A stretch of 64,000 nt of DNA from Desulfallas sp. Bu1-1. GTDB lineage: Bacteria; Bacillota; Desulfotomaculia; Desulfotomaculales; Desulfallaceae. Positions 17,880-27,603 of the stretch are shown one piece after another. Numbering within the stretch: position 1 is the first letter of the stretch; the number at the start of each line of letters is the position of its first letter. The DNA lies in the NCBI RefSeq assembly GCF_015594625.1, contig NZ_JADNRQ010000004.1:148976-212975 (forward strand), given 5' to 3'. Below the pieces are notes generated by a model. It was not told the origin of the DNA. It did not search any database and worked only from the letters and a program-made list of their open reading frames with translations. The translations under genes were made by a program, and so were the position numbers.

Positions 17880-18536
17880 TTGCAGGAAAACGGCAAACAG
17901 GAAGTACAACTCGAGGAGGAACAAAACCGGCCGGACCCGGAAGCGGGGGAGAACGCGGAGCAGAACGCAAAAAGCGGCGGCAATGTCGAAGGCGGCTTAC
18001 CGGAACAGCGTGAGGAAGACCATTCTCCCGGACCCGCAGGGGGCGAGCCCGGCAAAGGCCAGGTGGATGTTGAGCAACTGCAAAAGGAACTGGCCGAACA
18101 AAAGCAAAGGGCGGAGGAATATTTCAACCGGCTTGTCCGCCTGCAGGCCGATTTCGATAATTTCCGCAAGCGCGTGCAGAGGGAAAGGGAGGAATTTTTT
18201 AAATACGCGTCTGCTTCGCTCTGTGAAATGCTGCTGCCCGTGCTCGATAATTTCCAGCTGGCGCTGGCCGCCAAGAATGAAGATCCGGCCAAGGTTGTCG
18301 CGGGGGTGGAAATGATTTACCGGCAGCTGGAGGAAGTGCTACAAAAGGAAGGGCTGACCCCCGTAGCCGCCGTGGGCGAGGTTTTCGACCCCACCAAGCA
18401 CGAGGCGGTAATGCGGGAAGAGACGGAAGAATACCCGGATAACACCGTGATCGAAGAATTGCGCCGGGGGTATTACCTGAAAGACAGGTTGATCCGCCCG
18501 GCGATGGTTAAGGTGGCTACTAAATCCGGTTCCTGA
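17880..18536 (+). CDS. grpE: Nucleotide exchange factor GrpE
   Basis: GrpE releases ADP from DnaK. The N-terminal third is acidic and low in complexity, then a long coiled coil (VEQLQKELAEQKQRAEEYFNRLVRLQADFDNFRKRVQRE), then the beta-domain with GEVFDPTKHEAV and GYYLKDRLIRPAMVKVA. I choose TTG 17880 because GGGAGGGATTAA precedes it; starts further upstream would add sequence unlike GrpE. It is separated from dnaK by 350 bases that hold an inserted repeat element, which is unusual for this operon. Confidence 0.93.
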   Translation: MQENGKQEVQLEEEQNRPDPEAGENAEQNAKSGGNVEGGLPEQREEDHSPGPAGGEPGKGQVDVEQLQKELAEQKQRAEEYFNRLVRLQADFDNFRKRVQREREEFFKYASASLCEMLLPVLDNFQLALAAKNEDPAKVVAGVEMIYRQLEEVLQKEGLTPVAAVGEVFDPTKHEAVMREETEEYPDNTVIEELRRGYYLKDRLIRPAMVKVATKSGS

Positions 18537-18580
18537 CCGAAAATGGACGATTGGTTTAACTGAATAACACTACAGTGACA

Positions 18581-18864
18581 GGCGATCCGGCGGGTTCCTG
18601 GAGTGAGTGGAGCACTGGATGCGGAAAAGAGGTCAGGGGACACACCTCCTCTTTAGGGTCATGGCTTTTTGGTCGGAGGTATGTCCCCAACAACACGTCA
18701 TATCCCCAGAGCCATGACCACTCAGGGCGTGAAGAAGTAGGCTGGCAGTTTGCCGCAAGCGTAGACTAAAAGCTGCTCCAGCCACAAAGGTAAAATTGCG
18801 AAACGAACGATTGATGCCGCCGGAGCGCCAGATATGATACCGGTTTTTGCAGTGCAATCATGAC
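18581..18864. repeat. Structured dispersed repeat, copy 1 (between grpE and dnaK)
   Basis: The element is closed by GGCGATCCGGCGG (18581) and CCGCCGGAGCGCC (18817-18829), a 13-bp stem with one mismatch. Inside are hairpins GTCAT/ATGAC and GGCTGGCAG/CTGCTCCAGCC and the block GGTAAAATTGCGAAACGAA. A conserved tail with ACCGGTTTTTGC runs to about 18864. Related copies lie near 28.3, 39.5, 39.7 and 52.5 kb. This copy carries an extra palindrome at 18636-18688 that the 39.5 kb copy lacks. The rest of the 350-base gap shows no gene. Confidence 0.8.
18636..18688. repeat. REP-like palindrome nested inside repeat copy 1
   Basis: GGGGACACACCTCC and GGAGGTATGTCCCC form a near-perfect inverted repeat. 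The flanks line up with copy 3 at 39.5 kb if about 68 bases are removed, so it looks like an insertion. TGTCCCC-type palindromes resemble REP sequences mobilised by RAYT transposases in other bacteria; no such gene is in this window. Confidence 0.65.
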
Positions 18865-18886
18865 TTAACCTTAGGAGGCGAAGTAT

Positions 18887-20731
18887 ATGGCAAAAGTGCT
18901 GGGTATTGACTTGGGTACCACCAACTCATGTATGGCCGTTATCGAGGGCGGCGAGGCGGTGGTTATTCCCAACGCCGAGGGTGGACGCACCACTCCGTCC
19001 GTAGTGGGATTTTCCAAGACCGGTGAACGGTTGGTGGGCCAGGTGGCCAAAAACCAGGCGGTTAGCAACGCCGAGCGGACAATTTCCTCGATTAAGAGGC
19101 ATATGGGGTCCAATTACAAGGTCAATATTGACGGCAAGGAATACACCCCGCAGGAAATATCGGCCATGATTCTGCAGAAATTGAAAGCCGACGCCGAGGC
19201 TTACCTGGGGGAAAAAATTAACCAGGCGGTCATTACCGTGCCCGCCTATTTTACCGACGCGCAGCGCCAGGCCACCAAGGATGCCGGAAAAATCGCCGGC
19301 CTCGAGGTGTTGCGCATTATCAACGAGCCGACGGCGGCCGCCCTGGCCTACGGCCTGGATAAAGAAGAGGACCAGACCATCCTGGTATTCGACCTGGGCG
19401 GCGGTACTTTTGACGTGTCCATTCTGGAACTGGGCGACGGCGTGTTCGAGGTTAAGGCCACCAGCGGCAACAACCGCCTGGGCGGAGATGATTTCGACCA
19501 GCGCATTGTGGAATACTTGTTAAGTGAGTTTAAAAAGGAAACCGGCATTGACCTCAAGGGCGACCGCATGGCCATGCAACGCCTGAAAGACGCGGCGGAA
19601 AAGGCTAAAATTGAATTAAGCGGCGTGATGACCACCAACATCAACCTGCCTTTTATTACGGCTGATGCCAGCGGTCCCAAGCACATGGATATTACCCTGA
19701 CCCGTGCCAAGTTCAACGAGCTTACCGCGGACCTGGTGGAGAAGACCATGGGCCCGACCAGGCAGGCGATGGCGGATGCCGGCCTCGAACCCAAGGATAT
19801 CGACAAGATCCTGCTGGTGGGCGGTTCAACCCGTATCCCCGCCGTGCAGGAAGCAATCAAAAGATACCTGCAGAAGGAGCCCCACAAGGGAATTAACCCG
19901 GACGAATGCGTGGCCATAGGCGCCGCCATCCAGGCCGGGGTGCTGGCCGGCGAGGTCAAGGATGTGCTGCTTCTGGATGTAACGCCGCTTTCCCTGGGCA
20001 TTGAGACCCTGGGAGGCGTTTTCACCAAGCTGATTGAGCGCAACACCACCATCCCCACCTCCAAGAGCCAAATCTTTTCCACCGCCGCCGACGGCCAGAC
20101 CACGGTGGAAATCCACGTGCTGCAGGGCGAGCGGCCTATGGCGGCAGACAACAAGACCCTGGGCCGGTTCCAACTTACCGGCATTCCGCCGGCGCCCAGG
20201 GGGGTGCCGCAAATTGAAGTTACCTTTGATATCGACGTAAACGGCATTGTCAATGTTTCGGCCAAGGATCTGGGCACCGGCAAGGCTCAGAGCATTACCA
20301 TCACCGGCAGCACCGGCCTGAGTGACGCCGAAATTGAAAGGATGGTCAAGGACGCCGAGCGGCACGCCGAGGAGGACAGGAAGCGCAAGGAAACCGTGGA
20401 GCTGCGCAACCAGGCCGACAGCATGATTTACCAGGCCGAGAAAACCATCAAGGATCTCGGCGACAAGGCCGACAAGGCCAAGGTTGATGAGGTCAACAGG
20501 GCGACGGAGCAATTGAAGGAAGCTCTCAAAGGCGAGGATAACGAAAGAATCAAGAATGCCATAGAGCAGTTGACCAAGCCGCTGTACGAGCTGACGGCGG
20601 CGTTGTACCAGCAGCAGGCTGATGCCGGCAAGGCCGCAGGTGGTACCGGAGGCGGCGCGCCGGCAGGCGAAAACAAGGAAAATGTAGTTGATGCTGAATA
20701 CGAGGTTGACGAGGATAAGAAAAAGCAGTAA
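18887..20731 (+). CDS. dnaK: Chaperone protein DnaK
   Basis: DnaK is the Hsp70 chaperone, cycling with DnaJ and GrpE. The 614-residue protein begins [17 protein letters not shown] and has the ATPase signatures ([25 protein letters not shown]), the substrate domain ([16 protein letters not shown]) and a lid ending in Gly-rich sequence and an acidic EDKKKQ tail. Lacking part of the N-terminal loop is typical of Gram-positive DnaK. TTAGGAGGCGAAGTAT precedes the ATG. Confidence 0.98.
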   Translation: MAKVLGIDLGTTNSCMAVIEGGEAVVIPNAEGGRTTPSVVGFSKTGERLVGQVAKNQAVSNAERTISSIKRHMGSNYKVNIDGKEYTPQEISAMILQKLKADAEAYLGEKINQAVITVPAYFTDAQRQATKDAGKIAGLEVLRIINEPTAAALAYGLDKEEDQTILVFDLGGGTFDVSILELGDGVFEVKATSGNNRLGGDDFDQRIVEYLLSEFKKETGIDLKGDRMAMQRLKDAAEKAKIELSGVMTTNINLPFITADASGPKHMDITLTRAKFNELTADLVEKTMGPTRQAMADAGLEPKDIDKILLVGGSTRIPAVQEAIKRYLQKEPHKGINPDECVAIGAAIQAGVLAGEVKDVLLLDVTPLSLGIETLGGVFTKLIERNTTIPTSKSQIFSTAADGQTTVEIHVLQGERPMAADNKTLGRFQLTGIPPAPRGVPQIEVTFDIDVNGIVNVSAKDLGTGKAQSITITGSTGLSDAEIERMVKDAERHAEEDRKRKETVELRNQADSMIYQAEKTIKDLGDKADKAKVDEVNRATEQLKEALKGEDNERIKNAIEQLTKPLYELTAALYQQQADAGKAAGGTGGGAPAGENKENVVDAEYEVDEDKKKQ

Positions 20732-20791
20732 TTTGTAACAGGATTTTGTTTTTATGCGTAGAATAAAAAGGTGTTTGGTTAAGTATTGTTA

Positions 20792-20820
20792 CGGGAGGGC
20801 GGCTTTCTCATGCCCTCCCG
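20792..20820 (+). other. Hairpin in the dnaK-dnaJ gap
   Basis: CGGGAGGGC pairs with GCCCTCCCG around an 11-base loop, without a T-run. It is more likely an mRNA processing or stability element than a terminator. Confidence 0.5.
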
Positions 20821-20853
20821 GCGGCGTTTGAAACATGAAGGTGGTGAATGCCC

Positions 20854-21978
20854 GTGGCAAAGCGGGATTATTACGAGGTGCTCGGCGTTTCCCGGGACGC
20901 ATCTCAAGAGGAAATCAAAAAGGCCTACCGAAAGCTGGCCCGCCAGTACCATCCCGATGTCAACAAAAGCGAGGGTGCGGCGGAAAAATTCAAGGAAATT
21001 ACTGAAGCTTATGACGTGCTCAGTAACCCGGAAAAAAGGCAGGCTTACGATCGCTTTGGCCATGCGGCTACAGATGGCCAGTTCAACGGGTTCGGCGGCT
21101 TTGGCGCCGGTGGATTCGGCGATTTTGGCGGGCTGGGCGATATCTTCGACATGTTTTTCGGCGGGGGCGGCCGCCAGCGGCGCGGTCCCGAGCGCGGCGC
21201 CGACCTGCGGGTCGACGTGGAGCTTACTTTCGAGGAAGCTGCCTTTGGCCTGGAAAAAGACATCAAAATTCCGCGTACCGAGGAATGCGGCACCTGCGGC
21301 GGAAGCGGGGCGGCACCCGGCACGGCGAAGAAAAATTGCGATGTCTGTGGAGGCACGGGCCAGGTGCAATTTGCCCAATCGACTCCTTTCGGCCGCATCG
21401 TGCAGTCGCGTACCTGTGACCGCTGCCGGGGCGCGGGGGTGATTATCGAAAAGCCTTGCCCCACCTGCCGGGGCGCCGGGCAAGTGCGGCGCACCAGAAC
21501 CATCAAGGTCAAAATACCAGCCGGGGTCGACACCGGCTCAAGACTGCGCCTGGCAGGCGAAGGCGAAGCGGGACTGCGCGGCGGGCCCAGGGGCGATTTG
21601 TTTGTATTCATCCATGTGCTTCCCCATCCCGTATTCAAGCGGGAAGGCAACAATGTAATCATTGAGGTGCCGGTAAACTTTGCCCAGGCCGCCTTGGGCG
21701 ACGAAATCACAGTGCCCACTCTGGACGGCAAGGCGAAGCTCAGGGTGCCCGAGGGGACCCAGTCCGGGACGGTTCTGCGCATGAGAAACAAGGGTATTCC
21801 CGATGTCAGGGGGTACGGCCGCGGCGACCAGCACGTGTACATCAAGGTGGTTACGCCCACCCGGCTGACGGAAAAACAGAAAGAATTACTGAGGGAATTC
21901 GCCCGGATTGAGGGGCAAAAACCGCAGAGCACGGAAAAGGGCTTTTTTGAAAAGATGCGCGACGTGTTCATGGGTTAA
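20854..21978 (+). CDS. dnaJ: Chaperone protein DnaJ
   Basis: DnaJ delivers substrates to DnaK and stimulates its ATPase. The protein of about 374 residues has a J domain with YHPDVN (the HPD motif), a Gly/Phe-rich stretch, and four zinc repeats ([32 protein letters not shown]). The C-terminal peptide-binding domains follow. Two starts are possible: ATG 20848 and GTG 20854. I prefer the GTG because it gives the usual N-terminus [12 protein letters not shown] and 9-base spacing from AAGGTGG. Confidence 0.96.
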   Translation: MAKRDYYEVLGVSRDASQEEIKKAYRKLARQYHPDVNKSEGAAEKFKEITEAYDVLSNPEKRQAYDRFGHAATDGQFNGFGGFGAGGFGDFGGLGDIFDMFFGGGGRQRRGPERGADLRVDVELTFEEAAFGLEKDIKIPRTEECGTCGGSGAAPGTAKKNCDVCGGTGQVQFAQSTPFGRIVQSRTCDRCRGAGVIIEKPCPTCRGAGQVRRTRTIKVKIPAGVDTGSRLRLAGEGEAGLRGGPRGDLFVFIHVLPHPVFKREGNNVIIEVPVNFAQAALGDEITVPTLDGKAKLRVPEGTQSGTVLRMRNKGIPDVRGYGRGDQHVYIKVVTPTRLTEKQKELLREFARIEGQKPQSTEKGFFEKMRDVFMG

Positions 21979-21995
21979 ATAATGGAGGAATTGAA

Positions 21996-22913
21996 TTGGC
22001 CAGGTGGTTGGAGATTTTCGTTTTTTGTTCCCGGGAAACCGTGGAAGCGGTTGCCAATATAATGAATGAAGCAGGTTCCGGCGGGGTTGTCATTGAGGAC
22101 CCCGCTTTAATTGTAGAATATTTGAGCAAAGGCAATGCCGAAACGCTGTCTCCATTGTTAAAAGTCCCGCCGGAGAGGGAAACGGTGGTTAAGGGCTATT
22201 ATTTATGCGATTGCTCCGTGTCGGACCGGCTGGAGGAGATATCACGCCGGCTGGGGGAACTGGGGGTGCGCTGGCGGACCGGGGAAGTCCGGGATGAAGA
22301 CTGGGTTAATTCCTGGCGGGCATACTATAAACCGTTAAAGGTGGGGAAACGCCTGGTGGTGAAGCCGTCGTGGGAGGACTATACCGCCGGTGCCGGCGAG
22401 ATAGTGATCGACATGGACCCCGGCATGGCTTTTGGTTGCGGCACCCATGAAACGACCGCCGCGTGCCTGGAGTTGCTTGAAGAACTGGTGCGAGGCGGCG
22501 AAGAGGTTTATGACGTGGGCACCGGGTCCGGTATCCTCGCGGTGGCGGCCGCGCTTCTGGGTGCGCGGCGGGTCACCGCCGTGGATATTGATGAACTGGC
22601 GGTAAGGACGGCCAGAGAGAACGCGGAGAGAAACGGCGTATCGGACAGGGTTGCGGTGGTGCAGGGAAACCTGCTGAATAACCTGGCGGGCCCCGGGGCC
22701 GACCTGGTGGTGGCCAACATTATTGCGGATGTGATTATCCGCCTGGCGCCCGGTGCCGCGGCGGCGCTCAAGCCGGGCGGCCGCCTGATCGCATCCGGAA
22801 TTATCCGGGAAAGGGCCGGTGAGGTGTGTCAGGCCCTCTTGTGCGCGGGCCTCGAGCCCGAGCGCGAGCTGGCGAAAGGTGAGTGGGTGGCGCTGGTGAA
22901 CCGGAAAGTATAG
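21996..22913 (+). CDS. prmA: Ribosomal protein L11 methyltransferase
   Basis: PrmA trimethylates ribosomal protein L11. The 305-residue protein has the N-terminal L11-recognition domain (DWVNSWRAYYKPLKVG) and a SAM-dependent methyltransferase domain with DVGTGSGILAVAAALLGA (motif I), AVDIDELAV and the active-site-like DLVVANIIADVI. TTG 21996 follows GGAGGAATTGAA. It is conserved after dnaJ in Firmicutes. Confidence 0.93.
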   Translation: MARWLEIFVFCSRETVEAVANIMNEAGSGGVVIEDPALIVEYLSKGNAETLSPLLKVPPERETVVKGYYLCDCSVSDRLEEISRRLGELGVRWRTGEVRDEDWVNSWRAYYKPLKVGKRLVVKPSWEDYTAGAGEIVIDMDPGMAFGCGTHETTAACLELLEELVRGGEEVYDVGTGSGILAVAAALLGARRVTAVDIDELAVRTARENAERNGVSDRVAVVQGNLLNNLAGPGADLVVANIIADVIIRLAPGAAAALKPGGRLIASGIIRERAGEVCQALLCAGLEPERELAKGEWVALVNRKV

Positions 22914-22925
22914 GAGATGTTTTCA

Positions 22926-23729
22926 TTGCCGAGGTTCTTTATCGAACCGGAATCGCTGCGGGACGACGCCGTAACGATAACGGGCCCGGAAGCGCACCAC
23001 ATCGGCAGGGTATTGCGCCTGGGTCCGGGGGATATAATTACATTATTGGACGGTTGCGGTAATTTTTACGATAGCCGGATCGAAGAAATACGGGACGACC
23101 GGGTCGAATGCCGGGTGCTGCGGCGGGGACGTGCCGGCGGCGAGCCGCCCCTGCGGGTGGTACTGGTGCAGGGAATAGCCAAGGGCGAACGAATGGATTT
23201 CGTAATTCAAAAGGGCACGGAACTGGGCGCGGCGGCGTTCCTGCCGGTGCAATGCGGGCGCAGCGTGGTGCGGCTGGACGCCCAAAAACGGGTCGCCCGC
23301 CGGGAACGCTGGCAGCGCATTGCCCGTGAAGCCGCCAAGCAATGCGGCCGGGCGCTGGCGCCCGAGGTCATGGAACCGGTACACTGGCCCGCCGCGCTGG
23401 ATCTGATACCGCCGGGCGCCCTTGTGCTGGTTCCCTGGGAAGAGGAATCGGGCCGGTCGTTGAAGGCCGAATTACAGGCCCGGGTCAAGCCTGACGAAGT
23501 GTACATAATCATCGGGCCCGAGGGCGGGCTGGAAAAGCGGGAGGTTGACGAGGCCCGGCGGCGGGGCGCCGTTCCGGTTACCTTGGGACCGCGCATCCTG
23601 CGCACTGAAACCGCGGGCCTGGCGGCTATAACCATGGTGCTTTATCAATGGGGCGATCTGGGGGGAAATGAGCATGTCGGCAAAGAGAGTGGCCCTGGCA
23701 ACCCTGGGTTGCAAGGTCAATCAGTATGA
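22926..23729 (+). CDS. rsmE: 16S rRNA (uracil-1498-N3)-methyltransferase RsmE
   Basis: RsmE methylates U1498 of 16S rRNA. It is a SPOUT/trefoil-knot enzyme: the PUA-like N-terminus (RFFIEPESL, GPEAHHIGRVLRL) is followed by the knot with IGPEGGLEKREV and LGPRILRTETAGLAA. I prefer TTG 22926 (GGAG nine bases upstream, N-terminus MPRFFIEP); ATG 22917 abuts the GGAG. The 3' end runs 56 bases into mtaB, a longer overlap than its neighbours show, because it lacks the usual stop after the GDLG segment. Confidence 0.92.
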   Translation: MPRFFIEPESLRDDAVTITGPEAHHIGRVLRLGPGDIITLLDGCGNFYDSRIEEIRDDRVECRVLRRGRAGGEPPLRVVLVQGIAKGERMDFVIQKGTELGAAAFLPVQCGRSVVRLDAQKRVARRERWQRIAREAAKQCGRALAPEVMEPVHWPAALDLIPPGALVLVPWEEESGRSLKAELQARVKPDEVYIIIGPEGGLEKREVDEARRRGAVPVTLGPRILRTETAGLAAITMVLYQWGDLGGNEHVGKESGPGNPGLQGQSV

Positions 23730-24981
23730 ATCGGCCGCTTTGGAGCAACTATTCCGGGAGCGCGGCTATACCATTGTGGACTTCGACAGTGCGGCTGACG
23801 TTTACGTGATCAACACCTGTACGGTCACCAATCTGGGGGACCGCAAGTCCAGGCAGTTGATCCGCCGGGCCGGCAGGACCAATCCAGACGCCCTGGTGGT
23901 GGTAACGGGTTGTTATGCCCAGACGGCACCGGACGAGGTGCTGGAAGTGGAAGGGGTAGACCTTGTGGTGGGTGCCGGAAACCGGGCATCCATTGTGGAC
24001 CTGGTGGAAAGCGCCGCCAAGGGGCGGAAACTCAAGGCGGTGCAGGACATTTTCCAGTGTCGCCAGTTCGAGGAATTACCGGGCGAGGCGCACCAGGACA
24101 GGGTGCGGGCTTTTTTAAAAATCCAGGAAGGCTGTGAAAATTTCTGTTCGTATTGTATTGTGCCCTATGCCAGGGGGCCCCTGCGCAGCAGGTCGCCGGA
24201 AAGCGTGCTGGATGCAGTTCGCACCCTGGTGGGGCGGGGCTTTAAGGAAATCGTGCTTACGGGCATCCACACCGGTGCTTACGGCAGGGAGCGGGGCGAT
24301 ATTGACCTGGTCCGGCTACTGGAAAAAATAGCGGGGGTGCCGGGACTGGCCAGACTGAGGCTCAGTTCGGTGGAGCCGAACGACGTCACCCCGGAACTGC
24401 TTGATCTGTTGGCCTCCGGGCCGCCGTTCTGCCGGCACCTGCATATTCCCCTGCAGAGCGGGGATGATACCATCCTGAAAAAAATGAGAAGGCGTTATGA
24501 TACTTCTTTTTATCGCCAACTGTTGGAAAAAGCGAGGGAAAAGATACCGGACGCGGGTATTACCACCGATGTAATGGTGGGGTTTCCCGGCGAGCGGGAA
24601 GAGCATTTTGCCAACACCTGCGTGTTTGTCCAAGACATGCGTTTTTCCGGAATGCACGTGTTCAAGTATTCTCCTCGCCGGGGCACGCCGGCGGCGAAGA
24701 TGCCGGACCAGGTTGAATCCGCCGTCAAGGACGCGCGCAGCAAACGGTTGATCGCCCTCGGCCGGGAACTGGCCCGTGCCTTTGCTGCCCAATACCTGGA
24801 AAAAACCGTGGAGGTTTTACTGGAGCCCGCTTCCCCGGGCGTTAAGGGTTACAACCTCGAGGGGTTGATGGATAATTACGTGCGCGTGTTTTTGACCGGG
24901 GACCCCGCGTGGCAGGGAAGACTGGTGGAAATAAAAGTAACCGGATTGAGTGGCAACGGGTTGACCGGAAGAATAATTTAA
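23674..24981 (+). CDS. mtaB: tRNA t6A37 methylthiotransferase MtaB
   Basis: MtaB adds a methylthio group to t6A at position 37 of tRNAs that read ANN codons. The N-terminal UPF0004 domain has TLGCKVNQYE, NTCTVTN and TGCYAQ, holding the three cysteines of the auxiliary cluster. The radical SAM motif is CENFCSYCIVPYARG, and a C-terminal TRAM domain ends the protein. ATG 23668 or 23674 are possible; the latter is better spaced from GGGGGA. It is translationally linked to rsmE by overlap. Confidence 0.93.
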   Translation: MSAKRVALATLGCKVNQYESAALEQLFRERGYTIVDFDSAADVYVINTCTVTNLGDRKSRQLIRRAGRTNPDALVVVTGCYAQTAPDEVLEVEGVDLVVGAGNRASIVDLVESAAKGRKLKAVQDIFQCRQFEELPGEAHQDRVRAFLKIQEGCENFCSYCIVPYARGPLRSRSPESVLDAVRTLVGRGFKEIVLTGIHTGAYGRERGDIDLVRLLEKIAGVPGLARLRLSSVEPNDVTPELLDLLASGPPFCRHLHIPLQSGDDTILKKMRRRYDTSFYRQLLEKAREKIPDAGITTDVMVGFPGEREEHFANTCVFVQDMRFSGMHVFKYSPRRGTPAAKMPDQVESAVKDARSKRLIALGRELARAFAAQYLEKTVEVLLEPASPGVKGYNLEGLMDNYVRVFLTGDPAWQGRLVEIKVTGLSGNGLTGRII

Positions 24982-25072
24982 AAATAATGCAGGATTTATT
25001 AAACAGATGTGGAATAAATACAAGGGCTAAACCGCCGTTATCTTTTTTATTCTCGGGAGGAGGTGGAAACAG

Positions 25073-25417
25073 GTGCAGGAATGTATCTTCTGTAAAATAG
25101 TAAAAAAGGAGATACCGGCCGAGATTATTTACGAGGATGATAACGTCCTGGCTTTCAAGGACATCCAGCCGGCGGCTCCCATCCACCTCTTGTTTATTCC
25201 CAAGAAGCATATTCCCACGTTTTTTGATCTGCAGCCCGAGGATGACAAAATTATGGGCGAGGTGCAGAGGGCAGCTGCCGTCGTGGCCGGGGATCTGGGC
25301 CTGGCGGAGCGGGGATTCAGGCTTGTTGCCAATTGCATGAAAGATGCCGGTCAGCTGGTTTTTCACCTGCATTATCATTTTTTGGCCGGCAGAGAACTGC
25401 AATGGCCGCCCGGGTAA
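25073..25417 (+). CDS. HIT-family nucleotide-binding protein
   Basis: This 114-residue histidine-triad protein has CIFCKIVKKEIPAEIIYEDD at the N-terminus and HLHYHFLAGREL (HxHxH) as the catalytic triad region. HIT proteins hydrolyse nucleoside phosphoramidates and related dinucleotides. In the usual family the segment before the triad reads GQ-V-H; here it is GQLVFHLH. GTG 25073 follows GGGAGGAGGTGGAAACAG. It lies between mtaB and rpsU, as in other clostridia. Confidence 0.9.
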   Translation: MQECIFCKIVKKEIPAEIIYEDDNVLAFKDIQPAAPIHLLFIPKKHIPTFFDLQPEDDKIMGEVQRAAAVVAGDLGLAERGFRLVANCMKDAGQLVFHLHYHFLAGRELQWPPG

Positions 25418-25446
25418 TTGACTGCCCGGAGGGGTTATTGTATAAT
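25418..25446 (+). promoter_or_regulatory. Sigma-A promoter for rpsU
   Basis: TTGACT (25418-25423), exactly 17 bases, TATAAT (25441-25446). It begins at the stop of the HIT gene, about 90 bases before rpsU. Confidence 0.8.
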
Positions 25447-25534
25447 AGCGCAGTATGATATTTTAATTGGAGGTTGTTATGTAGTTTGATGTTGACGCAA
25501 GGTTTGCGGCTCAGCGGAGGGGAGGGAAGAATCA

Positions 25535-25729
25535 GTGGCGGAAGTAAAAGTTGGTAAAAATGAAACCCTGGACAGTGCCCTCCGGCGTTTTAAGCGAACC
25601 TGCCAAAAGGCGGGGGTCCTCGCTGAAGCCAGAAAGCACGAACACTACGAAAAGCCCAGCGTGAGACGGAAAAAGAAATCCGAGGCTGCCCGGAAACGCA
25701 AGGCCCGGTTTTCGAGATCTTTTAATTAA
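25535..25729 (+). CDS. rpsU: 30S ribosomal protein S21
   Basis: S21 is a small, very basic ribosomal protein that acts in initiation. The 64 residues include [20 protein letters not shown] and the basic [19 protein letters not shown] tail. GTG 25535 follows GGAGGGGAGGGAAGAATCA. It has its own promoter. A small AGGC/GCCT hairpin followed by six T lies just after the stop (25747-25766). Confidence 0.96.
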   Translation: MAEVKVGKNETLDSALRRFKRTCQKAGVLAEARKHEHYEKPSVRRKKKSEAARKRKARFSRSFN

Positions 25730-25779
25730 AATGAAACTTGAAGCTTAGGCAGCAGCCTGATTTTTTGGAAATAGAATGG

Positions 25780-25806
25780 AATGCCCGGCACCCAGGTGCC
25801 GGGCAT
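25780..25806 (+). terminator. Hairpin after rpsU
   Basis: AATGCCCGGCAC pairs with GTGCCGGGCATT around a 3-base loop. There is no strong T-run, so it may be an end-processing hairpin acting with the smaller one just upstream. Confidence 0.55.
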
Positions 25807-25884
25807 TGGAATATATGCGGCGAATAATTTTTGTGTAACAAAATAAACTTAACCGGCACTATTTCAGCAAGGAGGTGACCCGGA

Positions 25885-26385
25885 ATGCCTCCCGAACTGG
25901 TTCCATGGCTGGCGGTTTTGGCTTTTTTGCTGGGTATTCTGGCTCTGGCGCTTGAATTATTCATTTATGGTTTTGGAATTGCCGGCGTGACGGGCATCAT
26001 CCTGATCGGCTGGGGAATATTGCTGCTGAGCGTGGATGTTTTCCACGCGTTTAAAGCGCTGGTGATAGCCCTGGTACTTAGCGTCGTTTTATTTGTGGCC
26101 GGCGTTAAGCTGGTAAAAAAGGCCAACATTTGGGGACGGGTAACCCTGGTGGCCAGGCAGAAGAACGAAGCCGGCTACACCACATCCCGTGAAGAATTGG
26201 GCCGGTATATCGGAATGGAGGGTGTTGCGATCACCCCTTTGCGCCCAGCCGGGGCTGCTGAAATCAACGGTGAGCGGCTGGACGTTGTAAGCGAGGGGGG
26301 ATTTATTCACGCCCGGGCTAAAATCCGGGTGGTCAAGGTGGAGGGCGGTCGTATCGTGGTTCGAGCTGTCACGAAACCAGGCTAG
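25885..26385 (+). CDS. NfeD-family membrane protein
   Basis: This 166-residue protein has three or so membrane helices (roughly residues 7-24, 28-50 and 55-76) followed by a soluble OB-fold (IGMEGVAITPLRPAGAAEINGERLDVVSEG) typical of NfeD. NfeD proteins are encoded with flotillins and bind them. It lacks the ClpP-like protease part of long NfeD forms, making it the short type. AAGGAGGTGACCCGGA precedes the ATG. The flotillin gene follows. Confidence 0.9.
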   Translation: MPPELVPWLAVLAFLLGILALALELFIYGFGIAGVTGIILIGWGILLLSVDVFHAFKALVIALVLSVVLFVAGVKLVKKANIWGRVTLVARQKNEAGYTTSREELGRYIGMEGVAITPLRPAGAAEINGERLDVVSEGGFIHARAKIRVVKVEGGRIVVRAVTKPG

Positions 26386-26583
26386 GACTATAAATGTTGC
26401 GCTTTATTTTCCGATAGTCACCGGATCGCCCCGGGCGGGTGTACTATTGGTGGAAAAGGCTTAAACCGGGGCTACTGGTGGGAAAGAATTGTATCAAAAT
26501 AAGGAAAAATTCGCCGGTTGGAGCTTCGATATGGATAAACGCAGCTTGAATCAAGGCCGGCACAATTAGCAGGGAGGTTTATA

Positions 26584-27585
26584 ATGAGTACTGGAGTGGT
26601 TTCTCTTTTAATTCTGGCGGTACTGGCCATACTGGCCGTGGTGATCATCTTCAGCTTCATACCGGTGGGCCTGTGGATTTCAGCCCTGGCGGCGGGAGTT
26701 AGGGTGGGCATCTTTACGCTCATCGGCATGCGCCTGCGCCGGGTACCCCCGGCCCGGATCGTCAACCCGCTGATCAAGGCGGACAAAGCCGGGCTGGACA
26801 TATCGGTGAACCAGCTGGAGGCCCACTACCTGGCCGGCGGCAACGTGGACCGGGTGGTGGACGCACTGATCGCCTCGGCCCGCGCCAATATCAACCTGCC
26901 CTTTGAACGGGCGGCCGCCATTGACCTGGCCGGGCGCGACGTGCTTGAGGCCGTGCAAATGAGCGTGAACCCCAAGGTGATCCAGACACCGTGGGTATCG
27001 GCGGTGGCCAAGGACGGTATTGAAGTGAAAGTGGTGGCACGGGTGACGGTACGGGCCAACATCGATCGCCTGGTGGGCGGCGCCGGGGAAGAAACCATTT
27101 TGGCCCGGGTTGGTGAGGGTGTGGTTTCCACCGTGGGTTCCATGGATAATCACAAGGAGGTGTTGGAAAACCCCGACTCTATTTCCCGGACGGTGCTGGA
27201 CAAGGGGCTTGACGCGGGCACCGCTTTTGAGATTCTGTCCATTGATATTGCCGATGTTGATGTGGGTCGCAACATCGGCGCCAAGCTACAGATCGACCAG
27301 GCCGAGGCCGACAAACAGATCGCCCAGGCCAAGGCGGAAGAACGGCGGGCGATGGCGGTGGCCCGCGAGCAGGAGATGAAGGCGGCGGTGCAGGAAATGC
27401 GGGCCAAGGTGGTTGAGGCCGAGGCGCAGGTGCCGCTGGCTATGGCCGACGCGCTGCGACAGGGTAAACTGGGAGTGATGGATTACTATAACATGCAAAA
27501 TTTACTGGCTGACACGAACATGAGACAAAACATCGCCAAAATGGGAATGGATGAGGAAGGCGGCGGAAAATACCAAACCGAATAG
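26584..27585 (+). CDS. floA: Flotillin-like protein FloA
   Basis: FloA organises membrane microdomains and affects fluidity, protease and secretion complexes. The 333-residue protein has an N-terminal membrane anchor (about residues 5-40), the SPFH domain ([31 protein letters not shown]) and a long Ala/Glu-rich coiled coil ([35 protein letters not shown]). AGGGAGGTTTATA precedes the ATG. It matches yqfA in Bacillus by position. Confidence 0.95.
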   Translation: MSTGVVSLLILAVLAILAVVIIFSFIPVGLWISALAAGVRVGIFTLIGMRLRRVPPARIVNPLIKADKAGLDISVNQLEAHYLAGGNVDRVVDALIASARANINLPFERAAAIDLAGRDVLEAVQMSVNPKVIQTPWVSAVAKDGIEVKVVARVTVRANIDRLVGGAGEETILARVGEGVVSTVGSMDNHKEVLENPDSISRTVLDKGLDAGTAFEILSIDIADVDVGRNIGAKLQIDQAEADKQIAQAKAEERRAMAVAREQEMKAAVQEMRAKVVEAEAQVPLAMADALRQGKLGVMDYYNMQNLLADTNMRQNIAKMGMDEEGGGKYQTE

Positions 27586-27603
27586 ATCGTGGGGGTAACT
27601 TTC

